Assembly: GCA_949130485.1 (NCBI GenBank) | Contig: OX422184.1 | Location: 23,988,917-24,052,916 of the forward strand | Direction: 5' to 3' | DNA length: 64,000 nt | Source: Agelas oroides | Taxonomy: Eukaryota; Porifera; Demospongiae; Agelasida; Agelasidae | Part shown: positions 44,418 to 57,400 of the stretch, one piece after another | How positions within the stretch are numbered: position 1 is the first letter of the stretch | Layout: every line of letters begins with the position of its first letter | Program-made: the position numbers and the translations under genes | Notes under the pieces: model-generated | Databases searched by the model: none | Seen by the model: the letters and a program-made list of their open reading frames with translations, nothing else | Told to the model about the DNA's origin: nothing

Positions 44418-45191
44418 ATGCATGTGGTAAAAATGACATACATTTTTGGCAAAGACAATTGTTTTATTTTGAGTATCCAAGTTCTGGTTCTCCTGGTGGG
44501 TATTTGCTTCGCCTCTCCCCTTCCACAATTGTCAGGAGAACGTCCGCGACTCCCAAGAAGCAGCCCTGGCTGGTAATCTATAATAAATGTCTCCACTCCA
44601 TTGATCTGATAGTTGAGTATTAGTTGCATACGATGCTCAAAATATTGTATCTGCAAATAGCCAACTGTGCACTGTTCTCTTTGTCTATACAGTAGTCTGA
44701 CACTATATGATGGAGATATTGGGTCGTCCCCATCATTAGAGCTGACCACAAGTGCTTCTTCTTTAGATGATAATGGCTGGAATAACAGGGCTTCATCAGC
44801 CGTAGTGTCTGGTGGATGTCAGTGGATTCTCTATGGCGCTGCTGGTTTTAGTGGCAGTACATCTGTTATCGGTCCAGGAAGCTATCCAGTATTTAGCACT
44901 TCCACTTTTGGAATACCAGAAAATTCACTTTCTGCTGTACGCTGTCTACCTGTAGAGGGCACACAAGCACTTGTTCTTTTTGAGGATGGTCATTATATTG
45001 ACCAAATGCAAGTTATCTACTCCTCTAGACCAGATCTTGCGCTCACTAACTTTGACAATGCAGTTTCATCCTTTATCATCACTGGTGGTACGTGGGAGTT
45101 GTACTCTGGAACAAATTACACAGGCTCTATGGTCACACATGCAGAAGATGTGGTATACCACACAATATACCCAGATGTAGGGATCCAATAA
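44418..45191 (+). pseudogene. Gene C: 5'-truncated duplicate (leader plus partial crystallin)
   Basis: Leader exon 44418-44572 (MHVVKMTYIFGKDNCFILSI) and crystallin exon from 44693 are intact and join in frame. The crystallin sequence stops matching its paralogs near 45140, after TGSMVTH. From there the DNA resembles the promoter region upstream of leader exons, and a stop comes at 45191. The last Greek key is incomplete and no CCP or TM exon follows before gene D. It could still make a secreted fragment, or its promoter could splice into the gene D crystallin exon. Confidence 0.85.
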
Positions 45192-45402
45192 TCATCAGAT
45201 CTACACAAGTACATTGGAGCCAAACTCTTTGCTCGGTCGGATACTTCCGGTATACATTTAGCTATAAGCAATGTTTCACTCAGGGGTTCAGCTAGATACT
45301 GACTAATTAACGTGAGTAACCGATAAGCGTTGAAGAAATACCAAGCAAAAAATTGCGCTGCGCCGAAATTTGGAGACCGACTACTGTGGAAACCTGTAGC
45401 TA

Positions 45403-45416
45403 GACGTCACCGGAAG
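45403..45416 (+). promoter_or_regulatory. Conserved CRE/ETS-like site before leader exons
   Basis: GACGTCACCGGAAG occurs about 40-60 bp before the leader ATG of genes C (44360-44373), D (here) and F (62244-62257). It is followed by a conserved AAGACTGCCTGAGGAAAGC. GACGTCA resembles a CRE and CCGGAAG an ETS core. Gene B has CACCGGAAG farther upstream, and gene E keeps only the AAGACTGCGTGAGGAAAGC part. Function is inferred from conservation. Confidence 0.45.
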
Positions 45417-45471
45417 ACACGCTGCGAAAGACTGCCTGAGGAAAGCAATTCGTAAGAGCAATGCGGTAAAA

Positions 45472-47755
45472 ATGACAAAAAGATTTGGCAAAGGCAATTG
45501 TTTTATTGTGAGTATCCAAGTTCTGGTTCTTCTGGTGGGTGTCTGCCTCGCCTCTTCCCTTCCACAATTGCCAGGAGAACGTCCGCGACTCCCAAGAAGC
45601 AGCCCTGGCTGGTAATCTATATGTGTCTACGATGCTCAAAATATTGTATCTACAAATAGCTAATTGTGCACTGTTCTCTTTGTCTCTATACAGTACTCTG
45701 ACACTATATGATGGAGATATTGGATCGTCCCCATCATTAGAACTGACCACAAGTGATTCTTCTTTGGCTGATAATGGCTGGAATAACAGGGCTTCATCAG
45801 CTGTAGTGTCTGGTGGATGTCAGTGGGTTCTCTATGATCTTGCTGCTGGTTTTAGTAGCAGTACATCTGTTATCGGTCCAGGAAGCTATCCAGAATTTAG
45901 CACTTCCACTTTTGGAATACCAGAAAATTCACTTTCTGCGGTACGCTGTCTACCAGTGGAGGGCACACAAGCACTTGTTCTTTTTGAGGATGGTCATTAT
46001 GTTGGCCAAATGCAAGTTATCTACTCCTCTAGACCAGATCTTGCACTCACCAACTTCGACAACATAGTATCATCCTTTATCATCACCGGTGGTGCATGGG
46101 AGTTGTACTCTGGGGCAAACTACACTGGCTCTAACATCACACTTGGACAAGGTCGCTACCCAACTCCATTCTTTCTGAGACCAATTGCAAATGATGATTT
46201 GACGTCTATGAGGCTCATCATATTTGGTAGGAAAACCAATTTAGATCTATTTGATGCAGTTTTGACTTACTGTAACATAACTATACTTTCAGTAGGCACA
46301 TGTGCAGTAGATATGCTGTAAGGTTAAGTGTCAATTCACAGGTGTTTACTGAAGTACTGCAGATCCCAAAGACAACAAGCATTTACTTGTTCTACTAGTT
46401 TTGCTAACTTTTGTGTTGTCATTACTGACCACTACTTTGTGAAATACAACAGTAATGTTGACAAGACTTTGTTATTCTTCTTTGGGCAAGAACTAAGAAA
46501 AGAGTCTGTTAGAAATACCTTAAAAGGCTTGGTAAAATATATCTGATGTAATTTTACATTACCTCCTTTGTTGCTTCTACAGCTGACTGTGGTCCTCCAC
46601 CTTTCCTCATTAATGGAGCTGTGAGCTATGAAGCTACAAATGAGGGATCAGAGGGTCACTACCAATGTAATGATGACTTCACCCTCGAGGGAAGGATGAC
46701 AACAGTGTGCACAGCAAATGGCAGCTGGGATTCCATTCCATTCTGCAGACCACAAACAGGCATGCACTATTCGTATGCAGCAGAACGCTTTTAAATCAGT
46801 CCAGGATCCAATAACTACAGGATGTATATTAAGCTAGGAGACAAACATATACATGTGCATGCCACACTAAGCACTATGTACACTAAGCTGTTCAAGTGTG
46901 TTCACCTTTCAAATTGCAATCTCTTGTTGTTATGAAATGGTTCACTTAATTGATACCTGGTAGTTACTATTACAGTTCAGTACATGTTGTCCAGATTGTT
47001 CAATCCAAAATCAAAAATGTATCATGAAACTCACTATACAGTTGACTGTGGACCTCCACCTATCTTTCTTAATGGAACTGTAAGTTACCAGAACACAACT
47101 GAAGGGTCAGAGGTGCACTATCATTGTGAGGATGGGTTTACTCTGGAGGGAGAGATGACAGTGCTGTGCAGAGCAGATGGAAGATGGAGCTGCACTCCAG
47201 TCTGCAGACCAAGCACAGGTAGTATGATAAAGTATCTGTCGAGATCATTACCTATAGAACTGCCAGAATTTAACTTGTTGCTCAAACATGCTGCAGACTA
47301 GTATTTGTACTCACTACTTGTCTCACATACAGCTTTTGTAACATGCATACAAGGCTGCAGCTCATGCAATAACCAGTACTTAAGAAATATCTATGCATTG
47401 CAGAATCATCTGTTCAGAATTTAAGGTATTGCTGTTTTTTTTACCATGATCCGTAGGTGACTCTAACAACAGCAGTCAGATTATCCAAGGAATAGGAATT
47501 ACTACCATCACAGCCATTATAGTCCCAGTTTCCTGTGTTGCTTCGTTCATTATTGGAGTTCTGATTGGTGCTACGGTACACTACTGCACTGTAAGGAAGA
47601 AACGTACAGTGGACATGAGGGAAAGACCCACAGTGGCCCTCAGTCAGCTTAAGACTGATGCAGAATATGAAGATGTTAGTGATCTGGGAATGGGAGGGAG
47701 TCCTGGGAACATAGATCTGAAGGAGAATGCAGCATATGCTTACGCGCAGCATTGA
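45472..47755 (+). CDS. Gene D: complete membrane-anchored beta-gamma crystallin with two sushi domains
   Basis: The exons are 45472-45611, 45694-46226, 46583-46759, 47042-47218 and 47457-47755. The total is 1326 nt, 441 residues, with the frame kept at every junction (phases 2, 1, 1, 1). Layout: signal peptide about 1-28 (MTKRFGKGNCFIVSIQVLVL start), basic GERPRLPRSS linker, two crystallin domains 47-224 with NNRASS, DNIVSS and NDDLTS, CCP1 225-283, CCP2 284-342, TM helix about 354-382 and tail with YEDV. It is expected at the cell surface as a type I protein; calcium binding by the crystallin part is likely from motifs. It is the most compact member and the best reference. CCP1 ends at a GC donor (46760). 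The start is the only in-frame Met before the hydrophobic core. Confidence 0.93.
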
Positions 47756-47925
47756 GGGTCAAGAAAATATACAACCATAACATGATGATAAAGTAATGTA
47801 ACAATAGCTTCACATTAATTGTATTGTTCCCAGCTACTGACTCCAATGCTAAAATTTGGAGTCTACCCTGTAATCTAATCATATGACATTATTTGGGTAA
47901 AGACATTTTTTTACATGTTAAAATG

Positions 47926-48694
47926 GGGTGTCTCTAATTGCTGGAATGGAATATGGAACGGAACGATGGAATGGAAAATGGAATGGAACAGTGAACATAT
48001 ACAGTTATAGCTAACTTGTGTAACTGGCGCTGCTCAGTCTAGGTTGAACTACCTAGTGTATCTCTAGGGCTGTTATCGCAACACAGAAGCTTTATGAGCA
48101 AGTACGGCATTGCCCATAGTCATGCTTCTATATCCAAGCACATGGTACCATTGCTGGCTCATCATCAGATGCTTTGTTACTGTAGACTACACAACTACAG
48201 TGTAGTCTTGCAAACCCAGACTCTCGAACGAAAAACAAGGGCCTGGCTTCGCAAGACTATAGTAGCTAGTATAGTTATAGTCTTCCATGGACGTGATGGC
48301 AGAAATTAGTGCTCGATCCTTGGTCTCTTCGCTTCGGTCTTCGTCTGTGCAACTCAATCCTCGGTCACTCCTAGGTCTCACAACCTTAGTACCAGCCTTC
48401 CTTGACAGTAGTAAGCGTGGCTCCTATACATGATACTGTAGCTAGTCTCTGGGGACCCCGAGTTCTGGCTGTGACATCATGATACCAGACAAGGAAGAAT
48501 GCTGGCAACATGCACTGGACTTGCTCATACAGCCTCTGTGGTGAGATAAGAGCCCTAGACACATAGTAGGTAGCTCAAACTTGAAGAACAGCGCCAGTTA
48601 CACGAGTTAGCTGTAACTATATACATTCACTGTTCCATTCCATTTTCCATTCCACCATTCCATTCCATATTCCATTCCAGCAATTAGAGACACC
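47926..48694. mobile_element. GGGTGTCTCT MITE, copy 1, with 10-bp target duplication
   Basis: The ends GGGTGTCTCTAATTGCTGG and CCAGCAATTAGAGACACC are flanked by TGTTAAAATG on both sides (47916-47925, 48695-48704). The paralogous site after gene B (around 42757-42772) is empty with one copy of the target. Inverted arms extend over 100 bp and include GTGTAACTGGCGCTG. The size of the duplication suggests a Mutator-like element. Confidence 0.9.
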
Positions 48695-49274
48695 TGTTAA
48701 AATGTGTGAAGAACTTAAAATGCCCTTTCTTTTTCACTGTGTAAATTTTGCATTTGGTAATCATACCAAATTTTAAATTGTACTAGGAAGGACCCAATAG
48801 CAATTCTGTGAAGGCTATAATGTCTAACCATACCCACTCAAACAGTGAACACCTGTCCTAAATGTGCAATACACCTGGTAACTATTGTCAAGCTGAAATC
48901 TGCCAACTTCAAAGGAAGTCATTGGCAGTTAAATGGTTAATTAACTTAACAGAGCTGCCAGTTTTTTAAGCCGGCAAACAATCTAAAAACATAAGTTTGT
49001 ACTAGTTTTAACATTGCTATGTAAAAATGTATGTCAAAACTTAATTTCTCCCAACTACTATATAATTATACTCCTGTAAATAAGAACATGTGACTTTCTG
49101 TAGTGGCTATACTGATATAGTGTATATATGTAAACTATTAGTGTACCAAAGAACATGCAGTACTGAAACATAATTACGTACTGCAACTTTAGCTAAGTGC
49201 ATGCTAGCTGATCCAGGGTGAAAATTTGTGAACACCTGTCCATGAAGACTACAAGTGCAATACACCACATAAGT

Positions 49275-49871
49275 GGGTGTCTGGAATGGAATATGGAATG
49301 GACGGTGAATGTACATAGAACAGCTAAATCATGTAACTGACGCACTGCTCAGTCTAGGCTGAGCTATACCTACTACAGCTTGGGCTTTTACCTCACTGCA
49401 GAGGCTTTATGAGCAAGTCGTTGCTGACATATTTTTATTACTGCCTCGTCCGGTACGTATGCTTAGCTGCTAGTGATATTGTGGTTGGTTATATCTGGGT
49501 TGCCAAACTAAACGTGTAGTTAGCTAGCATGCACGTTTGAAAGTAACAACTTGATCCAGGGTTGAAGACAAACCTGCGACGAACAAACTGCGTAACACTA
49601 GTTTCCACTCAGCTCCACACAACCATGAAAAACTTGGTGGGCTCACCAGATGCTTGAACTTGTACTAGACTAGTGGCAGCATTGGGGTTTAAAGCTTACT
49701 TTTTGTGGTGAGGTAAGGAACCTAGCTATACCAGCAGAGCACATAAGAACTGCCACCCATTCTTGTGCACTCTTGTAACCTAGTAGGTAGCTTACGAATA
49801 GGCATTTTCTAATTTTGATCGTCCATTCCATAGTTCCATTCCATATTCCATTCCAGCAATTAGAGACACCC
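49275..49871. mobile_element. GGGTGTCTCT MITE, copy 2
   Basis: GGGTGTCTGGAATGGAATAT at the left and GCAATTAGAGACACCC at the right. The flanks CCACATAAGT and CCTCATAACT agree in 8 of 10 bases. The paralogous sequence after gene B (about 43224-43240, CACCTCATAAATATTATC) lacks it. Confidence 0.8.
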
Positions 49872-51477
49872 CCTCATAACTATATTATCAAGCTGAAATC
49901 TGCCAACTTCGAAGGAAGTCATTGGCAGTTAAAAGGTTAGCTATATACATAAGTTCACACTAGTTTCAACGTTGCTATATAAAATAGCCAGTGTGTGTCA
50001 TACAAAAAAGTATGTCAAAACACTTATTCCAATTACTATTCTATACCCCTGTAAATAAGAACGTGTGACTTTCTAGAACATGCAGTACTGAATATTATAT
50101 ATAATTATGTATTACAACTTTAGCCAAGGGCTAGCTGATCCAGGGTGATGATTTATTGAGGAGGTATGGTAATCCACAGATGATTTTGGGCCGTGGGGGG
50201 TTATCATCTGCAGCAATACTGACAGAAGTCTCAGACTTGTACCTACACATAACAACGTTAAAACTACATGCAGCAGTACATGATAGAAGTATCAAAGAAT
50301 GTACCCACATACTATATAGTAACTAGCTATACTTAACACACTACCTATACTTAACACAGTCTAGTTACCACATTGTGGGCACATGGCCACATACTCTGCC
50401 ATATCATCACAACTTTGGGAAAACTTGGTAACCAAATTTAGTAAGAATTTTGACCCCACACCCACACACCACTGACCACCATATAACAAACATGCAATTT
50501 ACATACAATGACACAACCTACATGGACAAAATATTTTCATCAAGAAGTCAGCATGTCATGCATGAGTTGACCCCGGTTGATATTAGATTTTCTTCCTAGC
50601 CTTGCTTTTGGCAGGAATGCGATTTTTATGTCCACTGATCACTGATTTCTACATCATCCTATTGCTGTCTATGATATTGGAGCTACATGTACCCGGCCTT
50701 ATATGGCTGATTGAGAAAGTGCTACCGCTCTTCAGATTTGGTGCAATGTACATACAGAGAAAATTAGGTACACTGATTAAATTTGCAGTCATCTGTTCTA
50801 TGACCTAGGTAGTACTGATCATTCCGAGATCTTTATGTACACACACTACTGCTAAACCAATGGAGAGAAAAATGTATCATCTAAGTGGTGGATGATTCAG
50901 AGATGACCTACTTCAATGAAATATCTCCATCTATATCCCATTTAAAGTGACACTTTTGAGGGCTTTAGTCAGTGTAGCACTTCTTTGATATATTTATAAT
51001 ACTTCACACTGAGTCCAGGGCTGTTCACAGTAATATGCTATAATACAGTTGTGAAAATGAATAAGTGAAATAGTGACAAATGTTGCTTGGCAACATCTCC
51101 TGAACTCCCAAGGCACAGATGTTTGGGGAATGCAAAACCACCAGAGCATGGACTACAAATATTCATCTACAGATGATACAACATATGTATTTATCCCTCA
51201 GAAGCTACAGTGCTCTAGGGTATATAAGAATTCAACCAATTCACAGAAGTATCTCTACACCTTTCAACTGTTCATTGATATCGATACAACTAAAATAACA
51301 ATTTTTAGTCCATCAACATAATTTCTTTTTAGAACGAGCAAAGTAACCGCACCCCAAGATGCTCACAGAAGTTCCGGTTGTTAGATTCCAACGTGGCTTG
51401 AATTACGGCGCAAACATCAGTTATCGAAAATTCACTAAGACTGCGTGAGGAAAGCGGGACGTTTACGCCGCAGTAGA

Positions 51478-54400
51478 ATGGCAAAGCTTTTTGCTAAAGC
51501 AAATCGTGTTAATTTGATTCTCCAAGTTCTAACGTTAATTCTGCTGGTGAGTGTATGCTTCGCCTCGTCTCTGCCAGAAAAACGTCCGCGACTCCCAAGA
51601 AGCAGCTCTGGATGGTAATGTAGTGAGTGATAGTGATACAGTGGACTAGAGCTCAAGAAAGGTTTTTCCAAGTGTAAACAGTGGTGGATCTAGGATTTTG
51701 AAAAGGGGGGTTCCAGTGTGTACTTGATCGCTATACTTGGCGAAGCGTAATAAAGCGCGCGAAGCGTGGCCGCTAGTGGGGTCTAGGGCCAGGAAAATTT
51801 TTTGATTTCAGACCTTCTGAGATCGTTTCTGGTACCGTTTTGGGGTGAAATAGCAAGAGTTGGACGACCTACTGCCAAATCTAGTCATTGGGTTTGAAGC
51901 CTTTAAACGTTCGCAGTTAAAGGCGTAGCGCCGCTTTGCCCCGCAGAGGCTGCAAAGCAGCCATGAGAAAAGAAAAAAAGAAAATTTCGGCTAGCTACTG
52001 TACTCGTTCAGTCGTTGCTCTGTGGACACAACTGTTTGTGTGTATCTGTGTGTCGTCTGTGTATCTCCAGTGTGGGCCGTTGTGCACGTATATAGTTACG
52101 TTTGCGCAGACTGGCTAAGTATACGCGAAGGCAGTCCTTCAAAAGGGAGTTCCGTAGAACCCCCTCTAGATCCGCCACTGTAAGTCTTATTCAGCATTAT
52201 TGTGTGCCGTTCTCTTTGGTCTATAGTATTCTGACACTATATGATGCTCGTATTGGATCGTCCCCATCATTAGAGCTCACCACAAGTGATTCTTCTTTGG
52301 CTGATGATGGCTGGAATAACAGAGCTTCATCAGCTGTAGTGTCTGGTGGATGTCAGTGGATTCTCTATGATGTTGCTCGTTTTGCAGACACATGGTTTGG
52401 ATCATCTGTTATCAGTCCATCAGTTATCAGTGCAGGGCTCTATCCTTATTCTACTACTTCTTTCACTAACATTTCCACCTTTGGATTACCAGACAATGTA
52501 CTCTCTGCTGTACGCTGTCTACCAACAGAAGGCACACCAGCAATTGTTCTCTTCTCGCATCGTCTTTATTTTGGTGAAATGAAAGTTATCTACACTTCTA
52601 ACCCACATCTTGCACTCCATGGCTTTGAAAACAGAGTATCATCTTTTATCATTACTGGTGGTACGTGGGAGTTGTACTCTGGAGCAAACTACACTGGCTC
52701 TAATGTCACATATGGACAAGGTCTCTACCCAGCTCCATTCTTTCTGAGACCAATTGCAAATGACGATTTGACCTCTGTGAGACTCATAGTCTTTGGTAAG
52801 GAAAATAATAAAACCAACTGGGAGGTACATGTATACGGAGAATTAAATTTGGCGGTTTAGCGGTCGGGGTTAAAACCGGCAAATTAAAGTCCGCCAATAC
52901 CGTAATCTCTCGAAAATACGCCCATGGGCGATGAACTTAAGTGGCTCCTAAAAGAGGGGGATGCATGGGCGTATTTTCGGGAGTTGTGATACTTCTCTCG
53001 AAAATATGCCCACCTCACACGCAGTTAGTCTTTGCGCTTGTTATTAATATTTGCGCACGCACTATTTCTTCAAAGTCTCTTTTGTCATGCGCTTGCTTAC
53101 TTACGCAATAACAGCAAATGGTGTCTGCCTTCATTTGTTAGTCCCTCCTCTTGCACAGTGCTGCTTCTTCGGTGCTTCTTGCTTACATAACAGCATGTAC
53201 TGCGGCATAAATGGGTGGGCGTACTTTCGAGAGAAAAGCACCCTTTGCAACAACTTCATTCAAAAAGGGGGGTGGGCGTATTTTCGAGGGTGGGCTTATT
53301 TTCGGGGGATTACTTATTTTCACCGACAACGCATAAGGACGTAATGCATGGAGTACCGCTCTTGGCCCCGCCTGCGCCCCTCTGTGCGAGCTGTGCATAT
53401 AGCTAACTCGACGCTAGCACGCTGCCAGTTGTATTTCTTATAAATTAGCGAACTCACGGCATTGTTGAAGTACCTCAAGCGAGAGGACAGAAACGCTCCC
53501 TGATAAACGCGTGCGCAATCCTGGCTTGAAGTCAGGCATCTCTCCCCTCATGCATATTAATAGGGTTCAATTTAGCTAGCTTTGTGTGGCACCCATAGGC
53601 AACATTCCGTTCATTGGTCCTCGAGAACATGATTAGTGGTGTCATGTTTATTCTGCAGTAGCACTGCATTGGGTTGACTTGACGAATGTAACATCATAGG
53701 TTCAGTTGTGTGCAGCATCTCAAGTGCAAATTCATAGCTGTTTAGAGAAGTACTCCTGTGCAGATTACAAAGACAACAAGCATCTGTTTGTTCTACTAGT
53801 TTTGCTAACTTCTTTGTTGTCATTACTGACCACTACTTTGTGAAATACAACAGTAATGTTGACAAGACTTTAATTGCCGAGCGCCTTAGCGCGAGGCTAC
53901 TAATCTTGCAGTGCGTGTTCTCAGTTGGCGGGGTGTGGCTTTGACTTCCGTCCCGCTTTAGGAATGCAATTTGTCACGCTTCAGGAATGCAACTGAACCT
54001 ATGATGTTACATTCGTCAAGTCAACCCAATGCAGTGCTACTGCAGAATAAACATGACACCACTAATCATGTTCTTGAGGACCAATGAATGGAATGTTGCC
54101 TATGGGTGCCACACAAAGCTAGCTAAATTGAACCCTATTATGCATGACGGGAGAGATGCCTGACTTCAAGCCAGGATTGCGCACGCGTTTATCAGGGAGC
54201 GTTTCTGTCCTCTCGCTTGAGGTACTTCTACAATGCCGTGAGTTCGCTAATTTACAAGAAATACAACTGGCAGCGTGCTAGCGTCGAGTTAGCTATATGC
54301 ACAGCTCGCATAGAGGGGCGCAGGCGGGGCCAAGAGCGGTACTGCATGCACTACGTCATTATGCGCGTTGTCGGCGAAAATAATAATACCGTAATCTCCC

Positions 54401-57400
54401 GAAAATAAGCCCACCCTCGAAAATACGCCCACCCCCCCCCCCCCCCCCCCCTTTTTTTGAATGAAGTTGTTGCAAAGGGTGCTTTTCTCTCGAAAGTACG
54501 CCCACCCATTTTTGCTGCAGTACATGCTGTTATGTAAGCAGGAAGCACCGAAGAAGCAGCACTGTGCAAGAGGAGGGACTAACAAATGAAGGCAGACACC
54601 ATTTGCTGTTATTGCGTAAGTAAGCAAGCGCATGACAAAAGAGACTTTGAAGAAATAGTGCGTGCGCAAATAACAAGCGCAAAGACTAACTGCGTGTGAG
54701 GTGGGCATATTTTCAAGAGAAATATCACAACTCCCGAAAATACGCCCATCCCCTCTTTTAGGAGCCACTTAAGTTCATCGCCCATGGGCGTATTTTCGAG
54801 AGATTACGGCACATATATATATTGCTATTCTTCTTTGGGCAAGAATGAAGAAAAGAGTCTGTTAGAAATACCTTAAGGCTCGGTAAAATAAATCTGATAT
54901 AATTTTACATTACCTCCTTTGTTGCTACTACAGCTAACTGTGGTCCTCCACCTTTCCTCATCAATGGAGCTGTGAGCTACCATAACACAACTGAGGGGTC
55001 AGAGGGTCACTACCAATGTAATCATGGGTTTACCCTGGAGGGAAGGAGGACAACAGTGTGTGGAGCAAATGGCAGCTGGGATTCCATTCCAAACTGCAGG
55101 CCACAAAAAGGCATGCTTACTATTGGTATAATTATGATTTTAAATCAGTCCAGGTCCAATAAATGCAGGGTGTATACTTAAACTGGCAAACAAAAATATA
55201 TACGTGCCACACTAAGCTGGTCATGTGTGTTTACCTTACAAAGTACAATCTCTTGTTGGTTGTTTCTGGACTGAGAATTAGTGCTACCTATCATTGCTCT
55301 TGCATTGTATAATGAAACGGTTTATTTGATACCTGTTCAGTCCATTGAACAAAATCAAGCATACCTATCACTTGAATTGTTACAGTTGATTGTGGACCTC
55401 CACCTATCTTTCTTAATGGAACTGTGAGTTACCAGAACACAACTGAGGGGTCAGAGGCGCACTATCGTTGTGATGATGGTTTTACTCTGGAGGGAGAGAT
55501 GACAGCAGTATGCAGACCAGATCAGAGATGGAGCTCTACTCCAGTCTGTAGACCAAGCACAGGTAGTATGATAAGTATCTAAGATATGTCACCAGGGCTT
55601 TTCTACAGCCAGCTGCAACAGCTGCCATGTACTCTCACTTGGAAGGTGACACCCACCCACTTCCCCCTGTTCCCCCCATTCTGCTAGCACAGAACCTATC
55701 TTCAAAACGAATTGCGCCAGCTGATAACATGCAACCGAATGTCATCATTGCCGAGCGCCTTAGCGCGAGGCTACTAATCTTGCAGTGCATGTTCTCAGTT
55801 GGCGGGGTGTGGCTTTGACTTCCGTCCCACTTTAGGAATGCTATTTGTCATGCTTTAGGAATGCAATTTGTCACGCTTCAGGAATGCAATTTGTCACGCT
55901 TTAGGAATGCAATTAAAATATCCTGTTTACAAGAAGTTTATCGTTCTCAGCGCTGAAGCAGCGCTAGCGGTCTCGTTGCGACGTCAAAACGGCAAAAATT
56001 GTGATGGGAGCGAGGAAGAAAGAGCTAGGAGCCTGGCGCGAAAACAGAAGAGAAGACAGAGTGTAAATGCAGCCACAACGCCGTGAAGTCCGCGTCAAGA
56101 ACGATGAGTACGAGAGTGAGCAGCAGCGCCTAGCGAAGCAAATAAAGCACGTGGTTATGGGGCACCATATGTAAAAATATTCAGAAAATACTGATATTTA
56201 TCAAACATCACTGATATATATTAAATATCATGATATATATTAAATATCATGATATATATGAAATATCATGATATATAGCTAAATAGCATGATATATAACA
56301 AATAGTATGATATATAATAAATATCATGGTATATAGTCAAATGTCATGATATATAGTCAAATGTCGTGATATATAATAAATAGCATGATATATACCTAAA
56401 TATCATGATATATAATAAATATCATGATATATAATAAATATCATGATATATAATAAATATCATGATATATAGCTAAATATCATGATATATAGCTGAATAG
56501 CATGATATATAGCTAATTAGCATGGTGTCATAATAGTCAACATTCTGGTTATCATATATTGGACGGTGTCGTTTAATCCTTGCCACTAACTGATTGGGAT
56601 TGGCATCCCAATTGTCTTGAGGTATTTGACAGCATTCATGTCAACTTCAGTTCAAGGATGACCCACTCTCTGACCCATGATGGACTCTGCAGTTCAGTGT
56701 AAGCAATACAGGTGGGCTCTAGATAGAACAGGTGATCTCATTATGACATCATACAATATGTGATAACCAGAATGTTGACTATTATGACACCATGCTAAAA
56801 TTTAGCTATATATCATGATATTTATTATATATCATGATATTTAGCTATATATCATGATATTTAGCTATATATCATGATATTTATTATATATCATGCTATT
56901 TAGCTATATATCATGATATTTCATATATATCATGATATTTAGGCATATATATCTTGATATTTAAAATATATCATGATATTTAATATATATCAGTGATGTT
57001 TGATAAATATCAGTATTTTCTGAATATTTTTACATATGGCGCCCCATACGTGGTCGTCTTGAGAAACAACCATATCCTCGCGTTCTGTGCAGTTTGAAAC
57101 CGCGCTCACATCCTCGAAACTCTTTCAACGTAGTATGTACACTTTTCCCTCCTTCTCACACTTTCACACTTTCACACTTCGTTGATGACAGTCCCGTGCA
57201 CATTCCACGCCTACTAACTAATCGACAAGTGTTGGTTCAAAGGTCGTTGAGATGCGCGCGAGGCATACACTGCGAATACGCACACCTAGTTAGTAGTTAC
57301 ATAAAGGGTTAAATTCTGGCAGTTCTCAGCATTGACTTGTTAATCCCAGCAGTGCTGGGTGGGCCATTTTTCGGTATTCTTACACAAACGAGTGTAAAAA

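Larger units (their letters stand above)
47756..51477 (+). other. Intergenic region between genes D and E
   Basis: It is a diverged copy of the 42607-44417 block, lengthened by two MITE insertions (47926-48694 and 49275-49871). No gene was seen. Some segments of the block (around 50330-50560) remain very close to 43590-43780. Confidence 0.7.

Noticed and set aside
44342-44749. Minus-strand ORFs opposite leader exons (also near 45400 and 62226)
   Set aside because: They are antisense shadows of the conserved leader exons and are repeated only because the exons are repeated.
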